Assembly: GCA_965232455.1 (NCBI GenBank)
Contig: OZ246981.1
Span: 682,001-746,000, forward strand
Origin: JBFGFX01 sp965232455
GTDB taxonomy: Bacteria; Pseudomonadota; Gammaproteobacteria; Steroidobacterales; Woeseiaceae
Reading direction: 5' to 3'
Length of the DNA stretch: 64,000 bases
The position numbers and the translations under genes were made by a program. Positions 52,877 to 60,987 of this stretch are shown in pieces; positions within the stretch are counted from its first letter, which is position 1; every line of letters starts with the position of its first letter. The notes beneath the pieces were generated by a model, which saw only the letters and a program-made list of their open reading frames with translations, had not been told where the DNA came from and made no database searches.

Positions 52877-54202
52877 TCACGCGCTCCGCTGGCTGCCGAA
52901 CGCTGCATCACGCTCTCTATACTGACGGCCGATCCAGAACGCAAGCGACGACCAGAGGATTGCGAGCGGCACGCAGAGCAACGCCAATCCCGACAGCCCG
53001 CCGAGCGAGCCCAGGAATCGGACCGAGAAGCCCGTCACCACGTCAGCGCCGCGGTACACGGTGGTGTCGATGAAGTTCTTGGCCTTGTAACGCTCCTCGG
53101 GCGAGACGACGGCGTAAAGCATGTCGTTCGTCGGTTTGGTAAGACCGAATCCGATCGATCGTCGAATGACCTGGAGACCGGCGAGCACGACGAAAACCGG
53201 GCTGATCGCAACCAGCGTAAAGCCTATGACGGACACGATCGGCAGAATGGATAGAGTCCAGCCAACGCCGAGTTTTTTCACCGAGAGTCTGACGACGAGC
53301 AGCTGGCCCACGAACGACAGAAAACTCGTCATTGCGTCGAGCCGCGCGAATATCTGCGTTTGCCGGTCGGTGTCGGCAAACGTCTGGCTGACCAGCTCGG
53401 CCATGTAATAGTAGATTGCGCCGCCGAGGAAATTGGCCAGCAGCAAGGCACTCGCGATGGCGCCGAAAAACGGCGAGGTGAATACGAAGCGAATGCCGGC
53501 CAGCGGGCTGCCGCCCAACGCCTTGTTGCTGTCGACGGCTTCCTTCTGTTCGCCGGTCTCGTGCACGGACGCCCAGCGCCGCAGCCTGTAAACGCAGTAG
53601 ACGGCGAACAGGAGCAGCAACGCCGACAGCGGCAGCAGATTCTTGAAGCCTATCTGCACCGCGACGATGCTGGTGAACAAGGGGCCGAGGACGGCGCCGG
53701 TGCTGCCGCCCGCGGAGATGACGCCAAACAGCCTCCGGCACTGTTCCTTGGTGTAGATGTCGGCCATGAAGCTCCAGAACACCGACACGACAAACAGGTT
53801 GAAGACGCTGATCCAGACGAAAAAGGCGCGGGCGATCCATACCTGACTGAGGTCGTTCGCCTGTGCGTAGCCGAAGACCGCGAAAAAAATCAGGATGTTG
53901 GCGATAAAAAAGTAATAAACCCAGGGCAGGAACGTCTTGCGCGGGAAACGCGACGCTATCCAGCCGAAAACCGGGGTCGCGAGCAGCATGATCGTGAAGG
54001 TGCCCGTGAACAGCCAGGGGATGTTGCGCACGCCGCTGACGATCGCCATCGTCTCGCGAACCGAACGCAGCATGTAATAGGCCGCCAAGAGGCAGAAAAA
54101 ATAGGTGAACGACCACGCGACGGCGGCCAGCTCTTCGCGGCGAATACCCAGGGTTTGCGTGAGTATCGTGACTGGCGACCTGCCGGCCGTGCCTTCGGTC
54201 AT
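52877..54202 (-). CDS. ADP/ATP-translocase-like MFS transporter
   Basis: 441-residue protein with ~12 membrane helices. The region SFTYFFCLLAAYYMLRSVRETMAI with GGSTGAVLGPLFTSIVAV and VSVFWSFMADIYTKEQCRRLFG is typical of the NTP/NDP-exchange-transporter-like MFS group found in free-living proteobacteria. The substrate in these bacteria is not known and nucleotide exchange should not be assumed. Co-oriented with the RDD gene downstream. Confidence 0.85.
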   Translation of the reverse strand: MTEGTAGRSPVTILTQTLGIRREELAAVAWSFTYFFCLLAAYYMLRSVRETMAIVSGVRNIPWLFTGTFTIMLLATPVFGWIASRFPRKTFLPWVYYFFIANILIFFAVFGYAQANDLSQVWIARAFFVWISVFNLFVVSVFWSFMADIYTKEQCRRLFGVISAGGSTGAVLGPLFTSIVAVQIGFKNLLPLSALLLLFAVYCVYRLRRWASVHETGEQKEAVDSNKALGGSPLAGIRFVFTSPFFGAIASALLLANFLGGAIYYYMAELVSQTFADTDRQTQIFARLDAMTSFLSFVGQLLVVRLSVKKLGVGWTLSILPIVSVIGFTLVAISPVFVVLAGLQVIRRSIGFGLTKPTNDMLYAVVSPEERYKAKNFIDTTVYRGADVVTGFSVRFLGSLGGLSGLALLCVPLAILWSSLAFWIGRQYRERDAAFGSQRSA

Positions 54203-54334
54203 CGGGGCTCCTGGATTGCGTACTGCCGGAGGGGACGCGGGCGGATGAGGTGCTTGGGGTACTATCTACAAGTCCACCGGGGCGCGCAAGCATTGCGGCG
54301 GCCACGGGCACTCATACAGGCCGGAGGAAACGAA

Positions 54335-54724
54335 GTGGAAGCAATAGCGATAGTTACGGTTTTGATGGCGCTGCAGACCTTCCTGTTTGCGTTCCAGGTA
54401 GGGCAGGCGCGCGTCAAGTCAGGGATCAGTGCGCCAAGCTGCGCCGGATCCGAGGAATTCGAGCGCGCAAACCGTGTGCATCAGAACACCATCGAACAGC
54501 TCGTGGTGGTTTTACCGTCACTGTGGATTTTCGGCCTGTACGTGCACGACCTGATCGGTGCGGGGTTGGGCGCGCTGTTCATCATCGGTCGCTTTGTCTA
54601 CCGCAACAGCTACGTCAAGGATCCGTCCACCCGCAGCGCGGGGTTTGCCATCGGGGCGGTGGTGTTTTTGATTCTCGCGCTTGGCGGGCTTATTGGCGCC
54701 GGGATGGAGTTTTTGGGCCTGTAG
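54335..54724 (+). CDS. MAPEG family membrane protein
   Basis: 129 residues, four membrane helices, with the conserved ERANRVHQNTIEQLVVVLP stretch of MAPEG proteins (membrane-associated proteins in eicosanoid and glutathione metabolism), followed by ALFIIGRFVYRNSY. The start is GTG 54335, preceded by GGAGG with eight-base spacing; the longer open frame from 53360 is antisense to the MFS gene and not coding. Bacterial members may use glutathione; substrate unknown. Confidence 0.9.
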   Translation: MEAIAIVTVLMALQTFLFAFQVGQARVKSGISAPSCAGSEEFERANRVHQNTIEQLVVVLPSLWIFGLYVHDLIGAGLGALFIIGRFVYRNSYVKDPSTRSAGFAIGAVVFLILALGGLIGAGMEFLGL

Positions 54725-54857
54725 CACGCTTCTGCACGATCTGCCGAGAATTGCCCGTGTTACGGCCTCAGCTCGTGGTGAATCCTTGTTCGACGCCGGT
54801 GGAACGTCCGGCGGTTAATTCTCTGGGCCGCGCGCTTCGCCCGACAAGGAATCACCG

Positions 54858-55527
54858 ATGGCAACCTGGAACTCTGCAATTGCTTTGGCCGCGCTGTTGC
54901 TCTTGTCGCCGCTCGCGAAGCCGGCTGTCGCGCAACCAGCGGAATCCGGCCGCGGTTGTGGCCTGATCGGGGAGCTGATCAGGCAGGTATTGGTCAGTGA
55001 GATGGCCGCGTGGCGCGGTGAAACTCCGACGCTGCAAGTCGACGCGCTCATGGATTCGAGCGAACCGCAGTTCTGTGGCAGCACGAGCCAGGTCGTCTCG
55101 TCCGCCTTCACGGCAGTCCTGGCTCAGTTCGGGATTGGCGTCCGCTGGAGGTACGGGCCGGCTGGCAGTCAAATCGGCTGTCTGCATCACGATATCAGCG
55201 CGTGCAATCCGTTCCCCGATCCGATGGGTCCAAGGCTCACGCCCGCTGATCAGGCTTTCATGGCAGCCAGTTGGAATCGCTTACGCGGCTGTGTGGTCGC
55301 GCACATGCCGTCGGGCACAGCCAGCGACATCAGTTACTTCCGGGATTCCGCTTCGTGGGAATTCTTGGATCTGGCGTGCCGTCCGGGCCGCGGCGGACGG
55401 TCTCGAATTGTCGCCGTACGACGCCGACTTCGCCCGCCGAGTTCGAGTGTTCGAGCGTAGCCGGCGCCTCCACCGCCGGACGAGCCGCGTATCTGCGTTC
55501 GAGCGTCCGCTTTCAAGCGAATACTGA
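54858..55527 (+). pseudogene. Unrecognised exported protein with probable frameshift
   Basis: ATG 54858 (AAGGA seven bases upstream) starts a signal peptide (AIALAALLLLSPLAKPAVAQ) and a cysteine-containing mature part (RGCGLIGELIRQVLV, EPQFCGSTSQ, IGCLHHDISACNPF). This frame stops at 55460 after an Arg-rich tail. From about 55375 the +1 frame looks coding instead (RAVRAAADGLELSPYDADFARR) with G/C third positions, to a stop at 55527. Either a one-base frameshift near 55370-55385 (mutation or sequencing error) or a coincidence. I do not recognise the family. Confidence 0.5.
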
Positions 55528-55608
55528 TCACTCAACGGCGGGTGGGTGAGGGATATTTGGCTACGAACCGACGTTCGCGGATACGACGTCCGAGTTGAAT
55601 TCTCGCTC

Positions 55609-55655
55609 AGAATATTCTAGCTTTGGAATACAATTTATTCTAGTGATAGAATATG
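55609..55655 (+). promoter_or_regulatory. Inverted repeats upstream of padR-like gene, candidate operator
   Basis: An AT-rich stretch holds AGAATATTCT (a 10-bp palindrome) and, directly before the ATG at 55653, TATTCTA-GTGA-TAGAATA, a perfect 7-bp inverted repeat with 4-bp spacer. Both contain the AGAAT/ATTCT half-site. A TTGGAA and a TAGAAT separated by 18 bp overlap the second repeat, but that -10 touches the start codon, so the true promoter is unclear. The layout suits autorepression by the PadR-type regulator. Confidence 0.6.
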
Positions 55656-56195
55656 CGAGAGAAAGGCCTCACTGACAGTGAATTGCTGATTCTGGGTCTC
55701 GTTGCCGAGATGCCACGCCATGGATACGAATTAGAGCAAACTATTGAACGGCGACGAATGCGGGAGTGGACGCAGATTGCGTTTTCTTCGATCTATTTCG
55801 TACTGGGAAAGTTAGAAAAGAACGGGTTAGCCAAGGCCGAGGTCCCGGCCACGGCCAAGGCCAAGAAGAAATACAAGTTGACTCGGGCCGGTAAGAAGAC
55901 GTTGGTCGATCAGACTCTTACCGCGCTAAGGACCGTCCGTCCGAACTACTCTTCGTTATTGATGGGCATGCTTCATTGGCCATCGTTGACCCGGGGCCAG
56001 GCATTGAAGGCCCTACAGGACCGCGGTGATGCCGTCGCCGAGGAATTGGAACGGCTCAAGGCGATTCATTTTGAACAGCAACCCCTACCCGATTATGTCG
56101 ATGTCATGTACGAATTCGCCATTGGCCAACTAAAAGCCGAATCGCAATGGATAGATAAAACACTCGACTACATGGACTCAAAGGTTTGGGGCTGA
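55653..56195 (+). CDS. PadR-family transcriptional regulator
   Basis: 180 residues. N-terminal winged helix: ELLILGLVAEMPRHGYELEQTIE, then SSIYFVLGKLEKNGLA, and a wing with KKKYKLTRAGKK; C-terminal helical dimerisation domain of the PadR-s2 type (ERLKAIHFEQQPLPDYVDVMYEFAIGQLKAE). Likely represses its own gene and the GyrI-like gene that follows by 15 bp, in response to a small molecule. Base composition is visibly less GC-rich than neighbours, suggesting transfer. Confidence 0.9.
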   Translation: MREKGLTDSELLILGLVAEMPRHGYELEQTIERRRMREWTQIAFSSIYFVLGKLEKNGLAKAEVPATAKAKKKYKLTRAGKKTLVDQTLTALRTVRPNYSSLLMGMLHWPSLTRGQALKALQDRGDAVAEELERLKAIHFEQQPLPDYVDVMYEFAIGQLKAESQWIDKTLDYMDSKVWG

Positions 56196-56210
56196 TTGAA
56201 GGATGAATGT

Positions 56211-56834
56211 ATGAACGACGAAGAATTCCACTCGAGGATCAAGGAACTCTATCACCCTCCCAAGAATCGTTTCACGCTCATTAGTGTTCCGGAGATTCGA
56301 TATTTGGCAATCACTGGTGAGGGTGACCCGAAATACAAGGGATTTCAGGATTCAATGCAGTGGCTTTGGTCCATTGTCTATTTCCTTACCCCCATCGCCA
56401 AGGAGAAACTGGGGAAGAATTTTGCTTATCCACCGCTCGAATGTCTGTTCTGGGCAGACGATACCGAAGACTTTCTATCTGGCAATAGAGATAAGTGGCA
56501 GTGGCGAGTGATGGTGGTTGTTTCGAGCTGGGCAACCAATGAGATCCTTGATTCTGCTATCGCCCAAGCCGAACAAAAGCGCGGCGAAAAATCACCTCGC
56601 GCTCTGGAAGTCATCAACCTGTGCGAAGGCAACAGTGCGCAGATCATGCACATTGGGGACTACAGCCAGATTCAGGGAATTTGCAAAAATCTTTACGAGG
56701 AATTTTTGCCGGAAAATGATTTGAAACCGAACGGCTACTACCATGAAATTTATCTCAATGACCCGTCTCGAACAGCACCGGAGAAACGGAAAGTCATCGT
56801 ACGCCAACCGGTAAAGGATTGCGGCCGATCCTGA
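56211..56834 (+). CDS. GyrI-like small-molecule-binding protein
   Basis: 207 residues of the GyrI-like/SOUL-type ligand-binding fold: YHPPKNRFTLISVPEIRYLAITGEGDP, FQDSMQWLWSIVYFL, PPLECLFWADD, KWQWRVMVV and a C-terminal EIYLNDPSRTAPEKRKVIVRQP. Most similar in plan to the Lin2189-type proteins of Firmicutes. Some GyrI-like proteins bind drugs, and some hydrolyse cyclopropanoid toxins; neither is shown here. ATG 56211 has AAGGATG upstream. Pair with PadR regulator suggests an inducible detoxification unit (inference). Confidence 0.85.
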   Translation: MNDEEFHSRIKELYHPPKNRFTLISVPEIRYLAITGEGDPKYKGFQDSMQWLWSIVYFLTPIAKEKLGKNFAYPPLECLFWADDTEDFLSGNRDKWQWRVMVVVSSWATNEILDSAIAQAEQKRGEKSPRALEVINLCEGNSAQIMHIGDYSQIQGICKNLYEEFLPENDLKPNGYYHEIYLNDPSRTAPEKRKVIVRQPVKDCGRS

Positions 56835-57193
56835 TACGTCGACGTCGTATGACGCCATCGGCAGCGGGGTCATGGAGAGCATCCGTTTTTCATTTTTTAT
56901 TCAGTCATTTATGAACCAAACTTCATCCAGTAGCTGATCAATTGAGATCGGCGCCTCCGAGGAGGAACAGCATGGCCCTGCCCGCAGGAGCGACCCGCGA
57001 TTCTCGCGGAACTCGCCGACACCAACGCCGCCGCGACAGCCACCGGTGAGTCCGTGAACGACCGAGTTCGCGCGTTTTGCAAGGGGGTGGATCGCGTAAG
57101 AGATGAGATACGTGATTGTCGTAATGGCGGAATCGAAGCAATGGAAAAACTCGTTGCTGCGATCGCACCGGCTCCCCGGCACGCTCCCTCAGA
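56835..57193 (+). other. Non-coding accessory spacer before tRNA-Glu
   Basis: About 360 bp without a convincing gene. It contains a perfect CCTCC-GA-GGAGG inverted repeat (56954-56965) and a REP-like unit (GCAGGAGCGACC then CCGCGA-TTC-TCGCGG, 56984-57009). On the minus strand the last codons of an open frame (ending near 56901, EAPISIDQLLDEVWFIN) look protein-like but the frame runs through the REP-like unit; it may be a remnant. Otherwise I see nothing in it. Confidence 0.4.
56984..57009 (+). repeat. REP-like hairpin
   Basis: GCAGGAGCG head followed by a 6-bp stem CCGCGA/TCGCGG with TTC loop. The head resembles that of the 26401-26430 repeat on its minus strand (TAGGAGC). The two are not identical in the stem. 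Tentative assignment to a REP family. Confidence 0.35.
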
Positions 57194-57220
57194 AAGACAA
57201 AACGCCGGAGAACCGGCGTC
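57194..57220 (-). terminator. Rho-independent terminator of tRNA-Glu
   Basis: On the minus strand, just downstream of the tRNA: ACGCCGG-TTCT-CCGGCGT followed by TTTGTCTTT. The 7-bp GC-rich stem (57202-57208 with 57213-57219) and T tract make a good intrinsic terminator for the tRNA transcript. Confidence 0.85.
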
Positions 57221-57236
57221 AAGTCATTGGAATGTT

Positions 57237-57312
57237 TGGCACTCCCTAGGGGATTCGAACCCCTGTTACCGCCGTGAGAGGGCGGCGTCCTAAACCGCTA
57301 GACGAAGGGAGC
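57237..57312 (-). tRNA. tRNA-Glu, anticodon CUC
   Basis: 76-nt cloverleaf on the minus strand with encoded CCA. Acceptor stem GCTCCCT pairs with AGGGAGT (terminal G-U), anticodon arm CCGCC-CTCTCAC-GGCGG gives anticodon CTC, and the T arm reads CAGGGGTTCGAATCCCCT. It resembles E. coli tRNA-Glu closely except for the wobble base; E. coli has only UUC. It would read GAG, the preferred Glu codon in a GC-rich genome. The promoter and terminator flank it, so it is a single-gene transcript. Confidence 0.96.
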
Positions 57313-57319
57313 GGAGTGG

Positions 57320-57337
57320 CCTGTCCTGCCGGACAGG
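57320..57337 (-). other. Hairpin in leader of tRNA-Glu transcript
   Basis: CCTGTCC-TGCC-GGACAGG, a 7-bp perfect stem with 4-base loop between the tRNA promoter and the mature 5' end. It would be part of the 5' leader removed by RNase P. It may guide processing or be incidental. Confidence 0.5.
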
Positions 57338-57344
57338 GGCGGCT

Positions 57345-57372
57345 ATTATACGGCTGGCCGCTCAAGGCTCAA
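57345..57372 (-). promoter_or_regulatory. Promoter of tRNA-Glu
   Basis: Minus strand: TTGAGC, 16-bp spacer, TATAAT (consensus -10), followed by GC-rich AGCCGCCCC discriminator. The GC-rich discriminator is the pattern of stringently controlled stable-RNA promoters. Located 33 bp upstream of the tRNA 5' end. Confidence 0.8.
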
Positions 57373-57444
57373 GTGCCCGGCCGGCCGGCCGGCCGGGCGG
57401 CGTAGTCTGCTCTCCAGCCGTCAGGCTGCTATCATACGCCCGCG

Positions 57445-57474
57445 ATGTACATCCTCAAGCGGAAAAATCCTTGA
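57445..57474 (+). other. Nine-codon upstream ORF ending on the pcnB start codon
   Basis: ATG TAC ATC ... CCT TGA encodes MYILKRKNP and its TGA overlaps the TTG start of pcnB (TTGA), the same coupling used between genes elsewhere in the window. It could be a leader peptide that controls pcnB translation, or chance. Confidence 0.3.
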
Positions 57475-58793
57475 AAAACAGCGGGACAGCGAAAAAAGAC
57501 AGCCCGAAAATAATTGCCCGCCCCTCGCACAATATCTCCCGGGCTGATATTTCCAACAGCGCGCTGAAAGTTCTGTACAGGCTGCACAAAGCCGGCTACC
57601 AGGCGTTTCTGGTCGGCGGTTGTGTCCGGGACGCGTTGCTCGAGCTGCACCCCAAAGACTTTGACGTCGCGACCAACGCTCATCCCGAGGAGGTGCGTGC
57701 GCTGTTCAGCAATTGCCGCCTGATCGGCCGCCGGTTTCGTCTGGCGCATGTCCGTTTCGGCCGCGAGGTCATCGAGGTCGCAACGTTCCGTGCGACGGCC
57801 GAGGACAGCGAAAAGCACGCGGACGCGGTCCAGGATCAGGAAGGGCGAATTCTTCGCGACAACGTTTACGGCAGCATCGACACCGACGTCTGGCGGCGCG
57901 ACTTCACCTGCAACGCACTCTATTACAACATCGCCGACTTCAGTATCTGGGACTACACCGGCGGGGTCGACGATATTCGCAAACGCCGGATCGTGTTGAT
58001 CGGCGACCCGGAAAAGCGGCTTCGCGAAGACCCCGTTCGAATGCTGCGCGCGGTTCGTTTTGCCGCCAAGCTGGATTTTACGATCGCCGACGACGTCAGT
58101 GCCGCCATGCACAAGATGGCCGGATTGCTGACCAGCGTGCCGGCGGCGCGGCTGTTCGACGAGTTCCTGAAGCTGTTTCAATCGGGATCCGCTGAAAAGA
58201 CGTTTGCGTTGCTCTGGGAATATCGCCTGTTCGACCAACTGTTTCCGGAGACCAGCCGTGAGTTGGATAAGGATGAGGATTTCGGCAAATTCGTGCGCGC
58301 CGCTTTGATCAGCACCGACCGCCGCGTTGCCGACGACAAACCGGTAACGCCGATGTTTTTGCTTGGTGTTCTATTCTGGGCGCCGGTGCTGCGTGCCGCG
58401 GCGGCGCGTCGCGCAAAGGAGAAGATGTCCGAATCTCAATCGATCGCATTGGCGGCCTATGAGCTGGCCGGCATGCATCAGGCTCGCATTTCGATCCCGC
58501 GTCGCTTTTCGGCGCCGATGCGCGACATGCTGTCGCTTCAGCCGCGCTTCGAGACGACCAAAGGGCGTCGCGCGATGAAACTGCTCGATCACCGTCGGTT
58601 CCGGGCCGCTTACGACTTCATGATGTTGCGTGCCGAGGTGGGGCAGGTTGACCGGTCCGTCGCCGACTTCTGGACCGACGTGCAGACGCAGAGCGCCGAC
58701 GAGCGTCTCGGGAGTTTCGGGGTTGGACAGCCGGCGCAGCCCAAGAAGCGTCGCCGGGGGCGAGGCCGGCGGCGCGCGCCGGCGAATCGTTGA
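57471..58793 (+). CDS. pcnB: Poly(A) polymerase I
   Basis: Adds poly(A) tails that promote RNA decay. 440 residues: nucleotidyltransferase core FLVGGCVRDALLELHPKDFDVATNA with the catalytic aspartates, GRRFRLAHVRFGREVIEVATFR, RDNVYGSIDTDVWRRDFTCNALYYN, RLREDPVRMLRAVRFAAKL, and a basic tail (KKRRRGRGRRRAP). The PcnB-specific start of domain (RADISNSALKVLYRLHKAGY) separates it from CCA-adding enzymes. Start TTG 57471 is the only suitable initiator; E. coli pcnB also uses a non-standard start. folK overlaps its stop. Confidence 0.95.
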   Translation: MKNSGTAKKDSPKIIARPSHNISRADISNSALKVLYRLHKAGYQAFLVGGCVRDALLELHPKDFDVATNAHPEEVRALFSNCRLIGRRFRLAHVRFGREVIEVATFRATAEDSEKHADAVQDQEGRILRDNVYGSIDTDVWRRDFTCNALYYNIADFSIWDYTGGVDDIRKRRIVLIGDPEKRLREDPVRMLRAVRFAAKLDFTIADDVSAAMHKMAGLLTSVPAARLFDEFLKLFQSGSAEKTFALLWEYRLFDQLFPETSRELDKDEDFGKFVRAALISTDRRVADDKPVTPMFLLGVLFWAPVLRAAAARRAKEKMSESQSIALAAYELAGMHQARISIPRRFSAPMRDMLSLQPRFETTKGRRAMKLLDHRRFRAAYDFMMLRAEVGQVDRSVADFWTDVQTQSADERLGSFGVGQPAQPKKRRRGRGRRRAPANR

Positions 58794-59302
58794 GCGCTGA
58801 GACGAGGCGCTTGCGTTGGCGGCCGGCCTACGTCGGCATAGGCAGCAATCTGGATTCTCCGTTGGATCAGATAAACCGGGCTGTCGCGGCCATCGACCGT
58901 TTGGACGGTTGCCGGCTTACTCAACGGTCGTCCAACTATCGCTCGGCTCCGCTGGGAGACGAGGACCAACCGGATTTCATCAACGCGGTCGTTGCATTGC
59001 TGACCACGTTGGAGGCGCCGGTGCTACTCGAACGCCTGCAGGAAATCGAGCGCGCCCAGGGGCGCGTCCGGGACGGCCGACGCTGGGGCCCGCGGACGCT
59101 CGACCTGGATCTGCTGGTGTATAGTAGCGATCGAATCGACGACGCCGATCTTTGTGTCCCGCATCCGCGCATTCCGGAAAGGAATTTTGTATTGTTGCCC
59201 CTGAGAGAACTCGCACCGCATATGCTCATACCCGGTCTTGGCACGGTTGCAGCGGTGGCGGCGAAAAACGATAACTCCTTGCCTGCAATCGAAAAACTCT
59301 AG
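58790..59302 (+). CDS. folK: Hydroxymethyldihydropterin pyrophosphokinase
   Basis: Transfers pyrophosphate to 6-hydroxymethyl-7,8-dihydropterin in folate synthesis. 170 residues. Seen: AYVGIGSNLDSPLDQI, SAPLGDEDQPDFINAVVAL, RRWGPRTLDLDLLVY and CVPHPRIPERNFVLLPL, all HPPK signatures. TTG start overlaps the pcnB stop (TTGA). pcnB-folK-(dNK)-panB-panC is a conserved cluster. Confidence 0.95.
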   Translation: MSAETRRLRWRPAYVGIGSNLDSPLDQINRAVAAIDRLDGCRLTQRSSNYRSAPLGDEDQPDFINAVVALLTTLEAPVLLERLQEIERAQGRVRDGRRWGPRTLDLDLLVYSSDRIDDADLCVPHPRIPERNFVLLPLRELAPHMLIPGLGTVAAVAAKNDNSLPAIEKL

Positions 59303-59316
59303 ATTTCTGATCTGTT

Positions 59317-59994
59317 ATGCCGTCCACCCCCATCTCAAATCGTAGGAGCGATCCGCGTTTCATCGTTGTCGAAGGCCCCATTGGCGTCGGCAAGACCAGT
59401 CTGGCTCGCAGATTGGCGGACAGCCTGGGCGGAGAATTGCTCCTGGAGCAGGTTGCGGACAATCCGTTTCTCGAACGTTTTTACCGCAACGGGCGCGGTG
59501 CGGCACTGCCGGCGCAGCTCTATTTTCTTTTTCAACGCGCGAAACAGCTGGAGGAGCTCCGGCAGAACGACCTGTTTACCCGGCTGCGCGTGGCCGATTT
59601 CCACATCGAAAAGGACCGTCTGTTCGCGGGCGTGAACCTGGATCCCGAAGAGCTGTCGCTCTATGAGCAGATGTACGAAAAAATGGACATCGAGTCGCGA
59701 ACGCCGGACCTCGTCATTTATTTACAGGCCTCCGTTGACGCGTTGATGCAACGAATAGCCCGACGCGGCATTCCACATGACCGGTTCATCGATCAGGCGT
59801 ATCTCGAGCGGCTGAACGAGGCGTACGCTCGTTACTATCACAGCTTCGACGAGGCGCCGCTGCTGATCGTCAACGTGTCTTCGATAGATCCGATCAGCAA
59901 CGATTCCGATTACGAACAGCTTCTCGACCGGGTTAAGCACACGACAAGCGGGCGCCATTTTTTCAATCCGGCTGCGGCGATGGCGCTCGCGTAA
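59317..59994 (+). CDS. Deoxynucleoside kinase family protein
   Basis: 225 residues. P-loop in VVEGPIGVGKTSLARRLADSL, the DRH-like motif region FHIEKDRLFAGVNL, and a lid region with RIARRGIPHDRFIDQAYLERLNEAY. Related to deoxyadenosine/deoxyguanosine kinases and Drosophila dNK; phosphorylates deoxynucleosides for salvage. Substrate preference cannot be told from sequence. Its insertion between folK and panB is typical of several gammaproteobacterial groups. Confidence 0.9.
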   Translation: MPSTPISNRRSDPRFIVVEGPIGVGKTSLARRLADSLGGELLLEQVADNPFLERFYRNGRGAALPAQLYFLFQRAKQLEELRQNDLFTRLRVADFHIEKDRLFAGVNLDPEELSLYEQMYEKMDIESRTPDLVIYLQASVDALMQRIARRGIPHDRFIDQAYLERLNEAYARYYHSFDEAPLLIVNVSSIDPISNDSDYEQLLDRVKHTTSGRHFFNPAAAMALA

Positions 59995-60083
59995 TTTGCA
60001 GCAGGAACGGCCGATAATTGCGTACTATCGGCTTACTGGGTCAATAGACCCCGATTCGACACTTACTTCTCGGTGTAAGGACT

Positions 60084-60914
60084 ATGTATACACAGCTGGA
60101 ACAACGCGGCATGCCGCGGCCTCCTGTCAACGTGGCCACCCTGCGGAAAATGAAGCAGGAGAAGACGCCGATTGCCTGCGTGACGGCGTACGACGCCAGT
60201 TTTGCGGCGCTGGTTGACACGGCGGGCGTGGATCTGGTCTTGGTGGGCGATTCCCTGGGCATGGTCATCCAGGGTCATGACACCACGGTGCCGGTTACCG
60301 TGGACGACATCGTTTACCATACCCGCAGCGTCGCCCGCGGTTTGCAGCGTCCGTTTCTGGTGGCCGACATGCCGTTCATGAGCTACGCCGATCCCCAACA
60401 GGCGCTCGACAACGCGGTGCGCCTGATGCAGGAAGGCGGCGCGATGATGATCAAACTCGAGGGCGGAGAAGGTCAGATAGAGATCGTTGAGCATCTGGCG
60501 CGGCACGACATAGCCGTATGCGCCCACATCGGCCTGAAGCCCCAGTCGGTGCATAAAATCGGCGGCTTCAAAGTGCAGGGCCGGGAGCCCGAGGTTGCCA
60601 AAAACATGATCGAAAACGCACGGCGATTGCAGGATGCCGGTGCGGACATCGTGTTGCTCGAATGTGTGCCGAACGAACTAGGTGCTGCGATCACCGAATC
60701 CTTGCAGGTTCCTGTGATCGGCATTGGCGCCGGTCCGTCGGTTGACGGCCAGATACTGGTGCTCTACGACCTGCTGAACATCACCCAGGGGCGGGTGCCG
60801 AAGTTCGTTCGCAATTTCATGCTCGGTCACGACGCACCGCTCGACGGTATTGCCGCATTCGTGCAGGCAGTCAAGGATCGTGAGTATCCTGCGGCCGAGC
60901 ACTGTTTCTCATAA
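60084..60914 (+). CDS. panB: Ketopantoate hydroxymethyltransferase
   Basis: First step of pantothenate synthesis: 3-methyl-2-oxobutanoate plus methylene-THF to ketopantoate. 276 residues. Conserved TPIACVTAYDASFAALVD, VLVGDSLGMVIQGHDTTVPVTV, VVADMPFMSY, AMMIKLEGGE, CAHIGLKPQSVHKIGGFKVQG and GIGAGPSVDGQILVLYDLL. ATG 60084 has AAGGA very close (2 bases); ATG 60111 is an alternative nearer the family N-terminus. Confidence 0.95.
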   Translation: MYTQLEQRGMPRPPVNVATLRKMKQEKTPIACVTAYDASFAALVDTAGVDLVLVGDSLGMVIQGHDTTVPVTVDDIVYHTRSVARGLQRPFLVADMPFMSYADPQQALDNAVRLMQEGGAMMIKLEGGEGQIEIVEHLARHDIAVCAHIGLKPQSVHKIGGFKVQGREPEVAKNMIENARRLQDAGADIVLLECVPNELGAAITESLQVPVIGIGAGPSVDGQILVLYDLLNITQGRVPKFVRNFMLGHDAPLDGIAAFVQAVKDREYPAAEHCFS

Positions 60915-60987
60915 ACGGTTTTTTGCGAGCCTTCGATGTCGCCGACAGGCAATATCAGCGGCGCGGAAATTTGAGAGTGTCATTGAT

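Noticed and set aside
53360..54334. Long N-terminal extension of the MAPEG gene
   Set aside because: It is antisense to the ADP/ATP-translocase-like gene; the GTG at 54335 has GGAGG at ideal spacing and starts the first membrane helix.
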